Counted from the first letter of the stretch, positions 8,050-16,093 are shown. The stretch is DNA of 40,368 bases from Synergistales bacterium (GCA_025997955.1 BNVH01000029.1:1-40368), one strand, 5' to 3'. The notes: a model not told the origin generated them from the letters alone. A program made the numbers and translations.

Positions 8050-9131
8050 CGACAAACTGGAAGGCGGCCCTGCCGGACTGGATACGCAACTCTCGTTTTA
8101 CGAACTACGGAGGCAGCGCGGAGACGCGCCCCGTCGCGATAGACTGCTCGCTGGGGGTCAACCCGATGGGCAACATCTTCGGCGTCGACCAGGATACCCT
8201 GAGCCTCTCGGAGACTTACAAATACCCGGATAACATCGGGCCGCTGAATGAGATTATCTTGGCGAGGTGGCCCAGCCTGCGTTCGGCTAAGCTCTCCTGG
8301 GGGGCCGGGTCAATGGGTATACTCGCCAACTTCGCCAGGGTTTTATGCGGGAGGAGCGTCAAGGTGCTGGGGATAAGTCCGCAGTTTCTGCCAGGCTTGA
8401 TGGAGTTTGATATGGCAGGCGCGAGGGTCGATACCCTATCGCTCGTCCCCGACCGCTTCAAAATTGACGCGAAAGAGTTGGCGGGCGCGCTCAAAGACGA
8501 CACCACCCTGCTCTACTTAGATAACCCAAACAACCCGACGGGGTCCGCCTTGCCCCTGGGGGAGGTCGCCGCTCTCGCCGAGGCCTGCGCCAAGCGGGGG
8601 GCGCTGCTCATGGTGGACGAGGCCTACGCGGACTTTCTGGACGACGCCGAGTCGGCCTTCAACCTCGAAATGGACAACGTCCTGTGCGTGCGAACCTTGT
8701 CCAAGGGATATGGCATGGCGGGCCTCAGAATAGGGTACGCCGCCATTCGCGACCCGGAGCTTCATGAAGTGTACGAGAATTTCAGCGTTCTCTACTCCAA
8801 TTCAGAGGTATCCGCCGCTATCGCCGCGAAGTACCTTCCCCGTATCGACTTTGAGGCGGTTCGGAAGAAAGTGCGTTATCTGAAAGCGAGAGTGACGGAG
8901 TTCATAGGAGGCTATACCGCGCTTTCCATAGCCGATACTCACCCCGCGACGCCTATTTGTCTCTTGACGTGGAAAAATGGCGGCAACCTCTACGAGAAGC
9001 TGATGGACGCGGGAATACGCACCGAGGCAGGGCGCTTTTTCGAGCTGGGCGACAGCTCGGTTCGTCTGCGCGTCCCCCCCGAGAACCTTCTGGAAGACTT
9101 CTTCCGGCTCTGGCGCGGGCTTTTCGATTAA
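8046..9131 (+). CDS. PLP-dependent class I/II aminotransferase, HisC/CobD-like
   Basis: The 361-aa protein has the fold type I features of histidinol-phosphate aminotransferase relatives: YLDNPNNPTGSALPLGEV with the substrate-binding NPNNPTG, LMVDEAYADFLDD with the aspartate that holds the pyridine nitrogen, TLSKGYGMAGLRIGYA with the Schiff-base lysine at about residue 224, and a C-terminal SSVRLRVPPENL with the carboxylate-binding arginine. It is cytoplasmic. No other his or cobalamin genes are near, so histidine synthesis is unlikely to be its only reading. Its place behind the TRAP operon suggests transamination of an imported amino or keto acid. A CobD-type decarboxylase cannot be excluded. 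Confidence 0.85.
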   Translation: MTTNWKAALPDWIRNSRFTNYGGSAETRPVAIDCSLGVNPMGNIFGVDQDTLSLSETYKYPDNIGPLNEIILARWPSLRSAKLSWGAGSMGILANFARVLCGRSVKVLGISPQFLPGLMEFDMAGARVDTLSLVPDRFKIDAKELAGALKDDTTLLYLDNPNNPTGSALPLGEVAALAEACAKRGALLMVDEAYADFLDDAESAFNLEMDNVLCVRTLSKGYGMAGLRIGYAAIRDPELHEVYENFSVLYSNSEVSAAIAAKYLPRIDFEAVRKKVRYLKARVTEFIGGYTALSIADTHPATPICLLTWKNGGNLYEKLMDAGIRTEAGRFFELGDSSVRLRVPPENLLEDFFRLWRGLFD

Positions 9132-9162
9132 ACAGAGGGGGGTCAAGCCCCCCTCTGTTTAA
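9128..9162. terminator. Bidirectional terminator between convergent genes
   Basis: A perfect 15-bp stem (TTAAACAGAGGGGGG paired with its complement at 9148-9162) has a 5-base loop, TCAAG. T runs sit on both sides, so it can stop transcription from the aminotransferase on the plus strand and from the D-aminoacylase operon on the minus strand. Confidence 0.9.
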
Positions 9163-9175
9163 TATACGCGAGGGC

Positions 9176-10789
9176 TTATATGCGCCGTACCGTTTTACCG
9201 AGGGTTTGACCTAGGTAACGACCGTTTTCGACGACCACCACGCCGTTTTTGATGACGAGGTCGAGCCCTTTTGGAACCTTGCGCGGGTTGAGGTAGTCGG
9301 CCGAGCCGTCGATTGTCTTGGGGTCGAACACGACGAAGTCAGCTACTAAGCCTTTTTTGATCAATCCGCGGTCGTCGAGTCCGTATCGCCACGCCGGGAA
9401 GCCCGTTATTTTCCATATGGCCGTCTCTAACGGAAACAATCCCTTCTCGCGGGAGAAATGCCCCAAGGCGCGCGGGAATGTGCCAAAACACCTGGGGTGG
9501 GGCTTGCCAGCGGCAATCCTTCCGGTCATGGACGTTGGGATGGAGTCGGAGCCTATCATGGCGAGAGGGTGTTTCATGATATTCTCGTTGTCGTATTCCG
9601 ACTGCGAGTCGATAACGACGGTGTTATCGCCCTTGTCGGCGAGCACTAGGTCCAAAAGGGCTTCGTCGGGAGCCTTGCCCTGCTCGTCGGCTATTGTCTG
9701 AAGGGTTTTGCCCACCATTGACGGGTCATTAATGGCCGAGCAGACGAGGATATGAGCGTAAGTGGCCCCCTTGACGAAGTTGTCCCAGCCGGGAACGTCG
9801 CTGCGGAAATCGGCCTTTACGCGCTCACGGTCCTCCTTAGACGCTAAACGGGAGAGCATTTTTTCCACGCCGCCCTCCTTCACCCACTGGGGCAGCAGAA
9901 CGCTGATGAGGCTTGAGCCAGCCGTGTAGGGATAGACATCGCAGGTGACGTCCACTCCGCGCCCTCTGGCCTCCTCCATCAGCTTCAGGGTCTTGTCAGA
10001 CAGGCCCTTATAGTCGTTTACGACCTTATGGTGGGATATCTGGAGGCGGCATCCGCTTTGCTCCGCCGTGGATATGGCCTCCCTCACCGAGGTTAGGAGG
10101 TCCGCCGACTCGCTTCGCATGTGGGTGGCGTAGATTCCGCCGTAGGACGCCGACACCTTGCAAAGCTCTACCAACTCGCCGGTATCGGCGAAGCAGCCAG
10201 GCGGGTAAATCAGGCCCGACGACATACCGATGCAACCGCTCTCTAGTTCGCGGCTCAACAATTTTTTCATCTGCTCAAGCTCGCCGTCGGTGGGTTTCCG
10301 GTCGTCAAACCCCATGACGGCTATGCGTATCGTACCATGTCCCGTCATGATGGCGATGTCTGTCGCGTGTCCGTTTTTGTCTATTCTGTCCATAAGCTCA
10401 CCCGAGTCGGCCCAATCGAAGTCCGGCGTAGCCTCCTTGGGAATGAAAGGCTTCAGATAATCCCGAAGCAGGCTCATTCGCTCGCGACTCACCGGGGCTA
10501 AAGAAAGTCCGCATTGTCCGGTGACGTCCGTCGTGACGCCCTGTATTATTTTCGAGTCGCCGTCCCCGACCGTGACGGCAATGCAGTCGGCGTGAGAGTG
10601 CGGGTCAACGAATCCTGGCGATACGGCTCTGCCCTCCGCGTCAATAGTCTGAGCGGCCTCGGAAACGCTTATCCTGCCTATCCCCGATATGCGGCCATCC
10701 TTGACGGCGATGTCCCCATCGCGCCACGGAGCGCCGCTTCCATCGTAAATGCGCGCGTTTTTTATGACGAGATCGTATGTCTTTGACAT
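9176..10789 (-). CDS. N-acyl-D-amino-acid deacylase (D-aminoacylase family)
   Basis: The 537-aa cytoplasmic amidohydrolase should release free D-amino acids from N-acyl forms. It has YDGSGAPWRDGDIAVKDGRI at the N-terminal beta sandwich, GFVDPHSHAD with the metal-binding HxH near residue 63, TDVTGQCGLSLAP with the metal cysteine, ATHMRSE, the histidines of QISHHKVV near residue 249, and GSDSIPT near 392 with the catalytic aspartate. The C-terminal strand KKGLVADFVVFDP closes the sandwich. The start is well set by AAAGGAGAGG ahead of the ATG. It ends the minus-strand operon with the symporter pair, which suggests import of the substrate or product. Dihydropyrimidinase-like enzymes are relatives but lack this motif set. 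Confidence 0.9.
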   Translation of the reverse strand: MSKTYDLVIKNARIYDGSGAPWRDGDIAVKDGRISGIGRISVSEAAQTIDAEGRAVSPGFVDPHSHADCIAVTVGDGDSKIIQGVTTDVTGQCGLSLAPVSRERMSLLRDYLKPFIPKEATPDFDWADSGELMDRIDKNGHATDIAIMTGHGTIRIAVMGFDDRKPTDGELEQMKKLLSRELESGCIGMSSGLIYPPGCFADTGELVELCKVSASYGGIYATHMRSESADLLTSVREAISTAEQSGCRLQISHHKVVNDYKGLSDKTLKLMEEARGRGVDVTCDVYPYTAGSSLISVLLPQWVKEGGVEKMLSRLASKEDRERVKADFRSDVPGWDNFVKGATYAHILVCSAINDPSMVGKTLQTIADEQGKAPDEALLDLVLADKGDNTVVIDSQSEYDNENIMKHPLAMIGSDSIPTSMTGRIAAGKPHPRCFGTFPRALGHFSREKGLFPLETAIWKITGFPAWRYGLDDRGLIKKGLVADFVVFDPKTIDGSADYLNPRKVPKGLDLVIKNGVVVVENGRYLGQTLGKTVRRI

Positions 10790-10807
10790 TTTTCCCTCTC
10801 CTTTTAA

Positions 10808-12295
10808 CTATTTAGCCCCAAACCAGACGCGCACGACGCCGTAGGGACTCTTGGGCGTTATGAGGCTGACTGTAGTCGTCAAAACTCCCGATACAACGAA
10901 GGACACGGCTATGGCGTGCATACCAAATGTAATGTCGAAAGGCAGGTACTTGCCGGCGGTCAGAATGTAGGTTACCAATCCGCCAAGCATACCGGCGAGC
11001 GCGCCGTATTCGTTCGTCTTCATCCAGTACACGCCGAGCAGAAGCGGCCAGAAAAATGTGGACGCTAATCCACCGACGGCAAAGATTATCAGCACCTGAA
11101 GGGCGTGCGGCGGTTGAATGGCCGCGGCGAATATGGCGAGACAGACTATTCCGGTCACTATCATGTTGATTTTTTTGAGTTTCGCCGCCTCCACCGAGGG
11201 ATTGATGAAGGTTTGGTAAAGGTCTTTGACGATAGCGGAACAGATGATGATTATCATCGCCGCGACAGTGGATTGAATTGCCCCCGCCACGCCGGCTATC
11301 GTCACTCCGGCGAGCCAGGGAGGCAGAACCGTCATAGTCAGAATCGGTATGGCATGGTCGGAGACCTTAAGAGCGGGATAGATGGCGCGAACCAGAAGCC
11401 CCATGCCCAAGAGAGCAAAGCTCCATAAAGTGACTAAAATAGCCCCGATGACGATGGCTTTGTGCATCGCCTGCGTGTTTTTGTAAGTGAGGGTTCCCAT
11501 GGTTGAGTGAGGTATGCCTATAAGCACTAAGCCGAAGTTCATCCACATGGATATCTGATAGGGAAGCGGCCATTTCCAAGGATCCAGCAAGGATGAGTCG
11601 GCTTTGGCGATGCCCTTGAACGCCTCTTCGACGTTGCCTATGTGGGAGAAGGTTCCCCAAGCGAGCGCGACCACCGCGACGGTCATGACCAGCCCCTGGA
11701 AGACGACGGCCAGCGCCACTCCCTTGATGCCTCCGAACACGGCTATGATTATCACCACCACGGCGAAAAGAACCAGTCCCAGCTTGTAGTCAAGCCCCGT
11801 CATGGACTCGAAAAGGCGAGCGCCGCCTACGAACTGCGCCACGACGTAACTGCCCATGAACCCGACAACGGACAAAATTCCAATGAAAGCGATGAACACG
11901 TTACGGTTGTAACGATGCATCAAGAGACCCATAAAGGACTGCGCGCCAATTCGCCGCGAAACTATGCCTATCTTTTTCCCGACCGTACCGAGTATGAGGA
12001 AGTTCATGAAACACTGCGCCGTGACGACCATTACCCACGTCGCGCCTAACTGATACGCCATTCCGGGACCGCCGAGAAATGTCCCGGCGCTGCATAACCC
12101 CGCCGCGACCATCATGGCGAGCGCTAGGGCCCCCATACCGCGCCCGCCCGTATAAAACTCTTCCATATAATGATCGACGGCCGTTTTGTCCATAACTTTC
12201 TTTGAGACGTAGCCTATCAGAAACATAACGACCGTGTAGGCCACAAAAGTCCCTATGACGATGTACCGCGCTTCGTTGCTAACTGTCAATTCCAT
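10808..12295 (-). CDS. Sodium:solute symporter, PanF-like
   Basis: The 495-aa protein has about 13 membrane helices of the SSF family. The N-terminal part has FYTGGRGMGALALAMMVAAGLCSAGTFLGGPGMAYQLGATWV, the sodium-site region, and a later IAGVAGAIQSTVAAMIIIICSAIVKDLYQ segment. Such carriers bring in pantothenate, monocarboxylates or amino acids with sodium. The presence just upstream of a YhdT-like small membrane partner is typical of the PanF subgroup. The D-aminoacylase gene 18 bases downstream makes an organic acid or (N-acyl) amino acid more likely here than pantothenate; that is inference. The stop of the upstream gene lies within the ribosome site region (GGGGGC) of this one. Confidence 0.92.
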   Translation of the reverse strand: MELTVSNEARYIVIGTFVAYTVVMFLIGYVSKKVMDKTAVDHYMEEFYTGGRGMGALALAMMVAAGLCSAGTFLGGPGMAYQLGATWVMVVTAQCFMNFLILGTVGKKIGIVSRRIGAQSFMGLLMHRYNRNVFIAFIGILSVVGFMGSYVVAQFVGGARLFESMTGLDYKLGLVLFAVVVIIIAVFGGIKGVALAVVFQGLVMTVAVVALAWGTFSHIGNVEEAFKGIAKADSSLLDPWKWPLPYQISMWMNFGLVLIGIPHSTMGTLTYKNTQAMHKAIVIGAILVTLWSFALLGMGLLVRAIYPALKVSDHAIPILTMTVLPPWLAGVTIAGVAGAIQSTVAAMIIIICSAIVKDLYQTFINPSVEAAKLKKINMIVTGIVCLAIFAAAIQPPHALQVLIIFAVGGLASTFFWPLLLGVYWMKTNEYGALAGMLGGLVTYILTAGKYLPFDITFGMHAIAVSFVVSGVLTTTVSLITPKSPYGVVRVWFGAK

Positions 12296-12307
12296 TTTGG
12301 AAGCCCC

Positions 12308-12616
12308 CTATTTCTCAGCCGCGTCAAAGAGGTCCATGTCCTTGAATACGGACATGGAAAAAAAACACACGATTAAAAGAAACACGCCCGTAGTGACGAC
12401 GTTTCCCCAGAAATACCACGTTGGTATACCGTACGTGTAGGTTATGTTATCCACTCCGTCGCGGGCGAGGTAGTAAGATAAGCCAATGCTGATAAGGGCG
12501 TAGGCTATCCACGAGCTAAACGACAAAAACATCTCGCGCTCGCACCGCATGAAACGCGGGTCAATATTCACGTCGTCAAAACTGTAATCTCTGCTGTCAT
12601 CACTTATAGATTGCAT
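12308..12616 (-). CDS. YhdT-like (DUF997) small subunit of the symporter
   Basis: From the ATG at 12614-12616, with GGGAGG seven bases upstream, the protein is 102 aa. After a charged N-terminus (MQSISDDSRDYSFDDVNIDPRFMRCERE) come two membrane helices and the segment YGIPTWYFWGNVV followed by SVFKDMDL. This resembles YhdT, the small protein that stands before panF in many bacteria. The frame is open 39 codons further upstream, but that part covers leader sequence without a ribosome site. It is probably an accessory subunit of the symporter 12 bases downstream. I am fairly sure of the family, less of the role. Confidence 0.75.
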   Translation of the reverse strand: MQSISDDSRDYSFDDVNIDPRFMRCEREMFLSFSSWIAYALISIGLSYYLARDGVDNITYTYGIPTWYFWGNVVTTGVFLLIVCFFSMSVFKDMDLFDAAEK

Positions 12617-12660
12617 AAATTTTCCTCCCAAACGCTCAAATTTTTGTTTAGCACAATACC

Positions 12661-12675
12661 GAATCTGTCGTAAAC
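12661..12675. repeat. 15-bp direct repeat, copy 1
   Basis: GAATCTGTCGTAAAC, identical to 12851-12865. It lies in the transcribed leader, downstream of the promoter. Confidence 0.7.
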
Positions 12676-12738
12676 GGTCCTCCTTTCCAACAAGAATCCG
12701 TCCGATTAGCGACCTTAAAATTTCGGTCTCCACCTAAG

Positions 12739-12763
12739 ACGGATTTTTTCAAAAAAAGTCCGT
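12739..12763 (-). other. Hairpin at the predicted 5' end of the symporter transcript
   Basis: ACGGA plus a T run pairs with an A run plus TCCGT; a single unpaired base separates the two parts. It overlaps the expected transcription start, so it could protect the 5' end of the RNA or act in attenuation. It could also serve as a terminator for the opposite direction. Confidence 0.45.
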
Positions 12764-12767
12764 TAGA

Positions 12768-12796
12768 ATAATATCACTCTATTCAACAAAATCCAA
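12768..12796 (-). promoter_or_regulatory. Sigma-70-type promoter of the symporter/D-aminoacylase operon
   Basis: On the minus strand, TTGGAT (12791-12796) and TATTAT (12768-12773) are separated by 17 bases. This leaves a leader of about 145 bases before the yhdT-like ATG. Confidence 0.6.
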
Positions 12797-12850
12797 CGTA
12801 AATCATCATTCATACTATTACACGCCCTTTAAGTTGTTGATATTGGAATT

Positions 12851-12865
12851 GAATCTGTCGTAAAC
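12851..12865. repeat. 15-bp direct repeat, copy 2
   Basis: GAATCTGTCGTAAAC, identical to 12661-12675, and located upstream of the promoter. The pair brackets the promoter, which is a common layout for operator sites. Confidence 0.7.
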
Positions 12866-12948
12866 ATAGTCGTGACTCGCTCCTCCGGCAGTTCGGTTCT
12901 GTATCCCGACACGTTGGGGAGCGGCCACTTCAGGCACGTCCATAATCC

Positions 12949-13659
12949 CTAACTTTGACCAGTCTCGCTCGTAGCAATTGAAATAAAATTGTCGATCTGT
13001 TTAGCCAAATACTGCATCACCCAGATAGGGTACTTCTCTTGTGAAAAAAGCGGCTCCGCAACCCAATCTTTGATTTCGACTTCACGTAAGTCCTCCAGCT
13101 TAAAACTAATAAAGGCTATGTGGCGAGTAATAGTGCGGTAAATGAAATACAGCGCGGCGATCGTCAGCGCAAAAGCAATTCCCCCCACCATGACCCAAAT
13201 TGAGCTTCGGATAACGCCCGAAGGATAGACCCTAACCGCAACGAGGATATAATTTTCCCCTTCCAGAGGCCCGACAACCGAAGCGTACTCTTCTTGTTGC
13301 AAATTTTTGACCAGCCTGGGGCGAGAGGTATCAGTCTGCTCTATCCACAAGGATAGAGCATTTTTATCGCTTGAGGTGAGCCCGCCATTGCGGTAATATT
13401 GATCAGTTTCGCTATGAACTAAAACCAGAACATCCATTGACATGCTATTGATCTTCTGCTGAGTCGCCGTAGTGCCACGGTCATGTGCCAATATAAGATC
13501 ATCGCGGAGGGATACCGCAATATTACTTGCTTGTGATTGCAGTGCCTTTAGCCCGGCATGGTTGATAAGCAAAATAGCACCAAAATTTATTATTAATCCG
13601 AGACACAGCACAAAGCACGCAAGTCGAAACATTACTCTTGATGAAAAAGATTTTCTCAT
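12949..13659 (-). CDS. Membrane protein with an extracytoplasmic sensor-like domain
   Basis: From the ATG at 13657-13659, with GGAG ten bases upstream, the protein is 236 aa. It has a membrane helix at about residues 10-32 (RLACFVLCLGLIINFGAILL), an extracytoplasmic region of about 125 residues, a second helix (IWVMVGGIAFALTIAALYFI), and a short cytoplasmic tail with FKLEDLREVEIKDW. The layout is that of the input half of a sensor kinase or chemoreceptor, but no HAMP, kinase or other output domain follows. I do not recognise a specific family. It begins 14 bases after the acyltransferase-like gene stops, so the two are one operon. It may be a stand-alone sensor or a partner of that membrane enzyme. 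Confidence 0.65.
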   Translation of the reverse strand: MRKSFSSRVMFRLACFVLCLGLIINFGAILLINHAGLKALQSQASNIAVSLRDDLILAHDRGTTATQQKINSMSMDVLVLVHSETDQYYRNGGLTSSDKNALSLWIEQTDTSRPRLVKNLQQEEYASVVGPLEGENYILVAVRVYPSGVIRSSIWVMVGGIAFALTIAALYFIYRTITRHIAFISFKLEDLREVEIKDWVAEPLFSQEKYPIWVMQYLAKQIDNFISIATSETGQS

Positions 13660-13673
13660 TATACGATCTCTCC

Positions 13674-14693
13674 TTACCACTTATCTGTCATTATAAGACG
13701 GATGAGCTGGCGATACAACCAGCCGAACCCAAAGCCTAGCAATACAATCAGTCCTGTTTTAAAAATCATCCCTATTAAAGGCAGAGCCGGGGTCCACGCT
13801 ACAAAAAGCTCTATAAAAAAACTGTGGGCCAAATACAAGCCCAAAACTGCGTCATTCATTTTTTTAGACTTCAGCCATTGAAGTGAGCCTTTCTGTGTCA
13901 AAAAAGCCCATTCGACATAAGCCGTGACGCCGAATACAGCCACATTTGGGCGTACGTAATCACGCCAGCTGTGATCCCAAGGGGAAACGTAAAAACACCA
14001 TTCAAGAAAGGGTACAGCAAGCGTCACGATCAACGCGCAAAGCATGGTAATTTGATTGATCTTCTTGATTTTCCTGGAAAGAGGGCTTCGATCAAGCCAC
14101 TGGAGTATTCTGTCAATATATAACCCGAATAAAAAGAACCCGCTTAGTTTTAAAACCATGCGGTTGTTGATAAGATTGAGTATTAGGGTTCCAAAGCTGC
14201 TTTGAAAGTAGATATGTGGTATGGGTATCAGAATTACGCAAACAATCCAAAATACAGCAAAGCTCAATAGTGCCCATCTCCCGATTGATGATGAATCAAG
14301 AGATATCAGCCACGGCGTTATAATAAAGTAGCAAATGACTATAGGCGCCCAATAGAACGGATACGCTGGCGAAAATAGCAGACTCGCTATCTCAAAATCA
14401 AACGAAGCCCCATCGTACCTTGGATAGGCGGCTAAAAACAGTACAAGCGCTATCACAAATGGCGTGAGATCGACTGTGCGATCTCTAAAAAACGTATCCG
14501 CATCCCCATTCTTGTATGTTTTTTTGGCTACCCTGCCAGCCTCGATCAACAGCATCGGCAAGGCAAAGCGGACAATTGAGTCGATGACATTCGAGGCCAC
14601 CCAGTCTATACCGTCGCCTCGAAGCCAAGTCTTCCCTAGTATATGAGACAGGGCTAACCCCGTAAGGGCCAAATTGATAAGCACATTATTCAT
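13674..14693 (-). CDS. Acyltransferase-3-like integral membrane protein
   Basis: The 339-aa protein has about ten hydrophobic helices with the order and tone of the acyltransferase 3 (OafA/YrhL) family. Its N-terminus (GLALSHILGKTW ... ASNVIDSIVRFALPMLLIEAGRVA) aligns by eye with that of the fusion protein at 16706 (GVILAHVAAPFTHW ... AANFFDTISRFAVGSFFLMAGMWAL). The family histidine of the first helix is present (SHIL). Members move acyl groups onto sugars or other acceptors at the membrane. The region is A+T-rich compared with the housekeeping genes around it, suggesting transfer. AGAGGTGA precedes the ATG at 14693. The acceptor is unknown, and a non-catalytic role is possible. Confidence 0.72.
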   Translation of the reverse strand: MNNVLINLALTGLALSHILGKTWLRGDGIDWVASNVIDSIVRFALPMLLIEAGRVAKKTYKNGDADTFFRDRTVDLTPFVIALVLFLAAYPRYDGASFDFEIASLLFSPAYPFYWAPIVICYFIITPWLISLDSSSIGRWALLSFAVFWIVCVILIPIPHIYFQSSFGTLILNLINNRMVLKLSGFFLFGLYIDRILQWLDRSPLSRKIKKINQITMLCALIVTLAVPFLEWCFYVSPWDHSWRDYVRPNVAVFGVTAYVEWAFLTQKGSLQWLKSKKMNDAVLGLYLAHSFFIELFVAWTPALPLIGMIFKTGLIVLLGFGFGWLYRQLIRLIMTDKW

Positions 14694-14767
14694 ATTAGGT
14701 CACCTCTTCTTTGGTATTTTTTAGAAAAGACCGATTAAAGCTCAGAGGGGCAGAGCTCGTTCAGTCT

Positions 14768-15640
14768 CTACGCGTCTTCACTGGCCCCTCGAGCCATCCT
14801 GGACATTCTTTCATCAACAAGTTTCTTATTTTTTTCATTCTCAAGAGTTGTAACGCGAGGTTTATCTTTGGCAGGGATAGAAGAGTTTACAAAGCTTTTG
14901 AATTTTTCATCTTTAAAGTCAATGGCAGCTAAAATGTCGAGCGCACTCCTGGGTTCTTCCCAATCAGGGCAATAGGCCATCAATCCTGCCTCTAAGGCTT
15001 TGAAGTACCTATTAAACTCATTTTCTTTATTCTTCCTTTTTTTCTCATCTACAGTTGAATCGCATATTTTAACGGATGCCTCTTCCTTTTTCCTCAAAAC
15101 TAGTTCTACGCAATCGTCAACTTTTTCGGAGATGAAAAACTCTATAAAAGCGTCCGTATCTTTCTTCTTAATAAGCTTGTTCCTGCGAAGAACGTCTCTG
15201 AATAGCTCTTGCTTGGAAATTGCGTACTTCTTATTCTTGTTATTCTTGACTTTCTTAGGGGGGAATGCCTTTAAAAATTTTTTAATAGTGCTCATAGCGC
15301 ATTTGGAATAATCTCGAGATTCCGCACCTGTTGCCGTTAAGATTAAATTGATGAGGCTACCCGCCTTTTCATAAACATCCTTTATCTTAAGGATGTCATT
15401 AACTTCCTTCTGCAAGGCTTCTCGATCCTTCTTGCTTCTATTGGGATCATAGCACCCCTCTATAGTATTAAAAAGCCCGTTAACGAATTGCGCGTCTTTT
15501 CTGAGCCACAATGCGATGAGCGCACGATTTTGCTCAAGCGAGTAGGCTACAAAAAAGCGTTTCAAGGCGTCGTTTTTATCAAGCAACTCCTTCAATTCTT
15601 TTACAATAATCTCCTTAACGTTATCAATGTCATCTGCCAT
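14768..15640 (-). CDS. Unknown soluble protein (full-length copy)
   Basis: I do not recognise this 290-aa protein. It has no signal peptide or membrane helix, and is rich in Lys, Glu and Asp, with a likely helical make-up (KEIIVKELKELLDKNDALKRFFVAYSLEQNRALIALWLRKD). The middle is very basic (FPPKKVKNNKNKKY). The start is the ATG at 15638-15640 with AGGGGGT upstream. The first 104-105 residues are repeated exactly in the truncated copy at 15713-16033. It lacks its own promoter in this arrangement; what lies upstream is an inverted piece of the 16286 gene and then the partial copy. It may therefore depend on read-through from the promoter at 16066. It sits between the acyltransferase-like gene and the fusion operon, and may belong to the same system. 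Confidence 0.65.
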   Translation of the reverse strand: MADDIDNVKEIIVKELKELLDKNDALKRFFVAYSLEQNRALIALWLRKDAQFVNGLFNTIEGCYDPNRSKKDREALQKEVNDILKIKDVYEKAGSLINLILTATGAESRDYSKCAMSTIKKFLKAFPPKKVKNNKNKKYAISKQELFRDVLRRNKLIKKKDTDAFIEFFISEKVDDCVELVLRKKEEASVKICDSTVDEKKRKNKENEFNRYFKALEAGLMAYCPDWEEPRSALDILAAIDFKDEKFKSFVNSSIPAKDKPRVTTLENEKNKKLVDERMSRMARGASEDA

Positions 15641-15653
15641 TGCACTACCCCCT
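15327..15653. repeat. 327-bp direct repeat, copy 1
   Basis: Matches 15720-16046 at a constant offset of 393 bases, covering the first 105 codons and the ribosome site of the unknown gene. I saw no mismatch when reading both copies. Confidence 0.92.
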
Positions 15654-15707
15654 CTTCCAAAAAAATCCAATCTGCGCATAATCTCTGTTACTAAAGTTAC
15701 CAAACAT
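15645..15707 (-). CDS. 20-codon mini-ORF from the inverted piece of the 16286 gene
   Basis: The inverted repeat carries over the ribosome site AGGAG and the first codons of the 16286 gene, so the minus strand reads MFGNFSNRDYAQIGFFWKRG and then meets TAG. The TAG lies 4 bases before the ATG of the full-length unknown gene, whose ribosome site is inside this ORF. It is translatable in principle, but it is best seen as a by-product of the rearrangement. Confidence 0.35.
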   Translation of the reverse strand: MFGNFSNRDYAQIGFFWKRG

Positions 15708-15725
15708 CACCATCACGCTCCTGTT
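15648..15725. repeat. 78-bp perfect inverted repeat, left arm
   Basis: Exact reverse complement of 16268-16345, with 542 bases between the arms. It shares CCCCCT (15648-15653) with the end of one direct-repeat copy and CCTGTT (15720-15725) with the start of the other. Confidence 0.93.
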
Positions 15726-16033
15726 GCCGTTAAGATTAAATTGATGAGGCTACCCGCCTTTTCATAAACATCCTTTATCTTAAGGATGTCATTAACTTCC
15801 TTCTGCAAGGCTTCTCGATCCTTCTTGCTTCTATTGGGATCATAGCACCCCTCTATAGTATTAAAAAGCCCGTTAACGAATTGCGCGTCTTTTCTGAGCC
15901 ACAATGCGATGAGCGCACGATTTTGCTCAAGCGAGTAGGCTACAAAAAAGCGTTTCAAGGCGTCGTTTTTATCAAGCAACTCCTTCAATTCTTTTACAAT
16001 AATCTCCTTAACGTTATCAATGTCATCTGCCAT
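15713..16033 (-). pseudogene. Truncated copy of the unknown gene (106 codons)
   Basis: The frame starts at the ATG at 16031-16033 with AAAGGGGGT upstream and matches the first 104-105 residues of the 290-aa protein at 14768-15640. It then runs into the inverted repeat and stops at once (GA, then TGA at 15713-15715). Unlike the full copy, it has a plausible promoter (16066-16093). It is a product of the local duplication. If expressed, it would give only the N-terminal helical region. Whether it is functional, or even present in the real genome, is open. Confidence 0.75.
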
Positions 16034-16046
16034 TGCACTACCCCCT
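15720..16046. repeat. 327-bp direct repeat, copy 2
   Basis: Second copy of 15327-15653. After 16046 the sequence passes into the native upstream region, so this copy keeps the original promoter side. Confidence 0.92.
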
Positions 16047-16065
16047 TTCCAAGTTTTCGAGCTTA

Positions 16066-16093
16066 ATTATAAAGCAGTCTATTTTTTTTGCAA
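16066..16093 (-). promoter_or_regulatory. Promoter for the truncated copy (and perhaps the full copy behind it)
   Basis: On the minus strand, TTGCAA (16088-16093) and a perfect TATAAT (16066-16071) are 16 bases apart. The A+T-rich gap 16047-16267 contains no gene and must also hold the divergent promoter for the plus-strand operon; TATAGT at 16235-16240 and TATACT at 16256-16261 are candidate -10 boxes for that. Confidence 0.55.

Larger units (their letters stand above)
12617..12948. other. 332-base intergenic region: leader, hairpin, promoter, repeated 15-mer
   Basis: This gap holds the regulatory region of the yhdT-symporter-deacylase operon. From right to left it has one copy of GAATCTGTCGTAAAC (12851), a minus-strand promoter (12768-12796), a hairpin at the predicted 5' end of the transcript (12739-12763), the second copy of the 15-mer (12661) and the ribosome site. 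No protein-coding frame of note is present. Confidence 0.6.

Noticed and set aside
14711..14932. Plus-strand open frame opposite the 290-aa unknown gene
   Set aside because: It is on the strand opposite a longer, better supported frame with a ribosome site and shows no family features.
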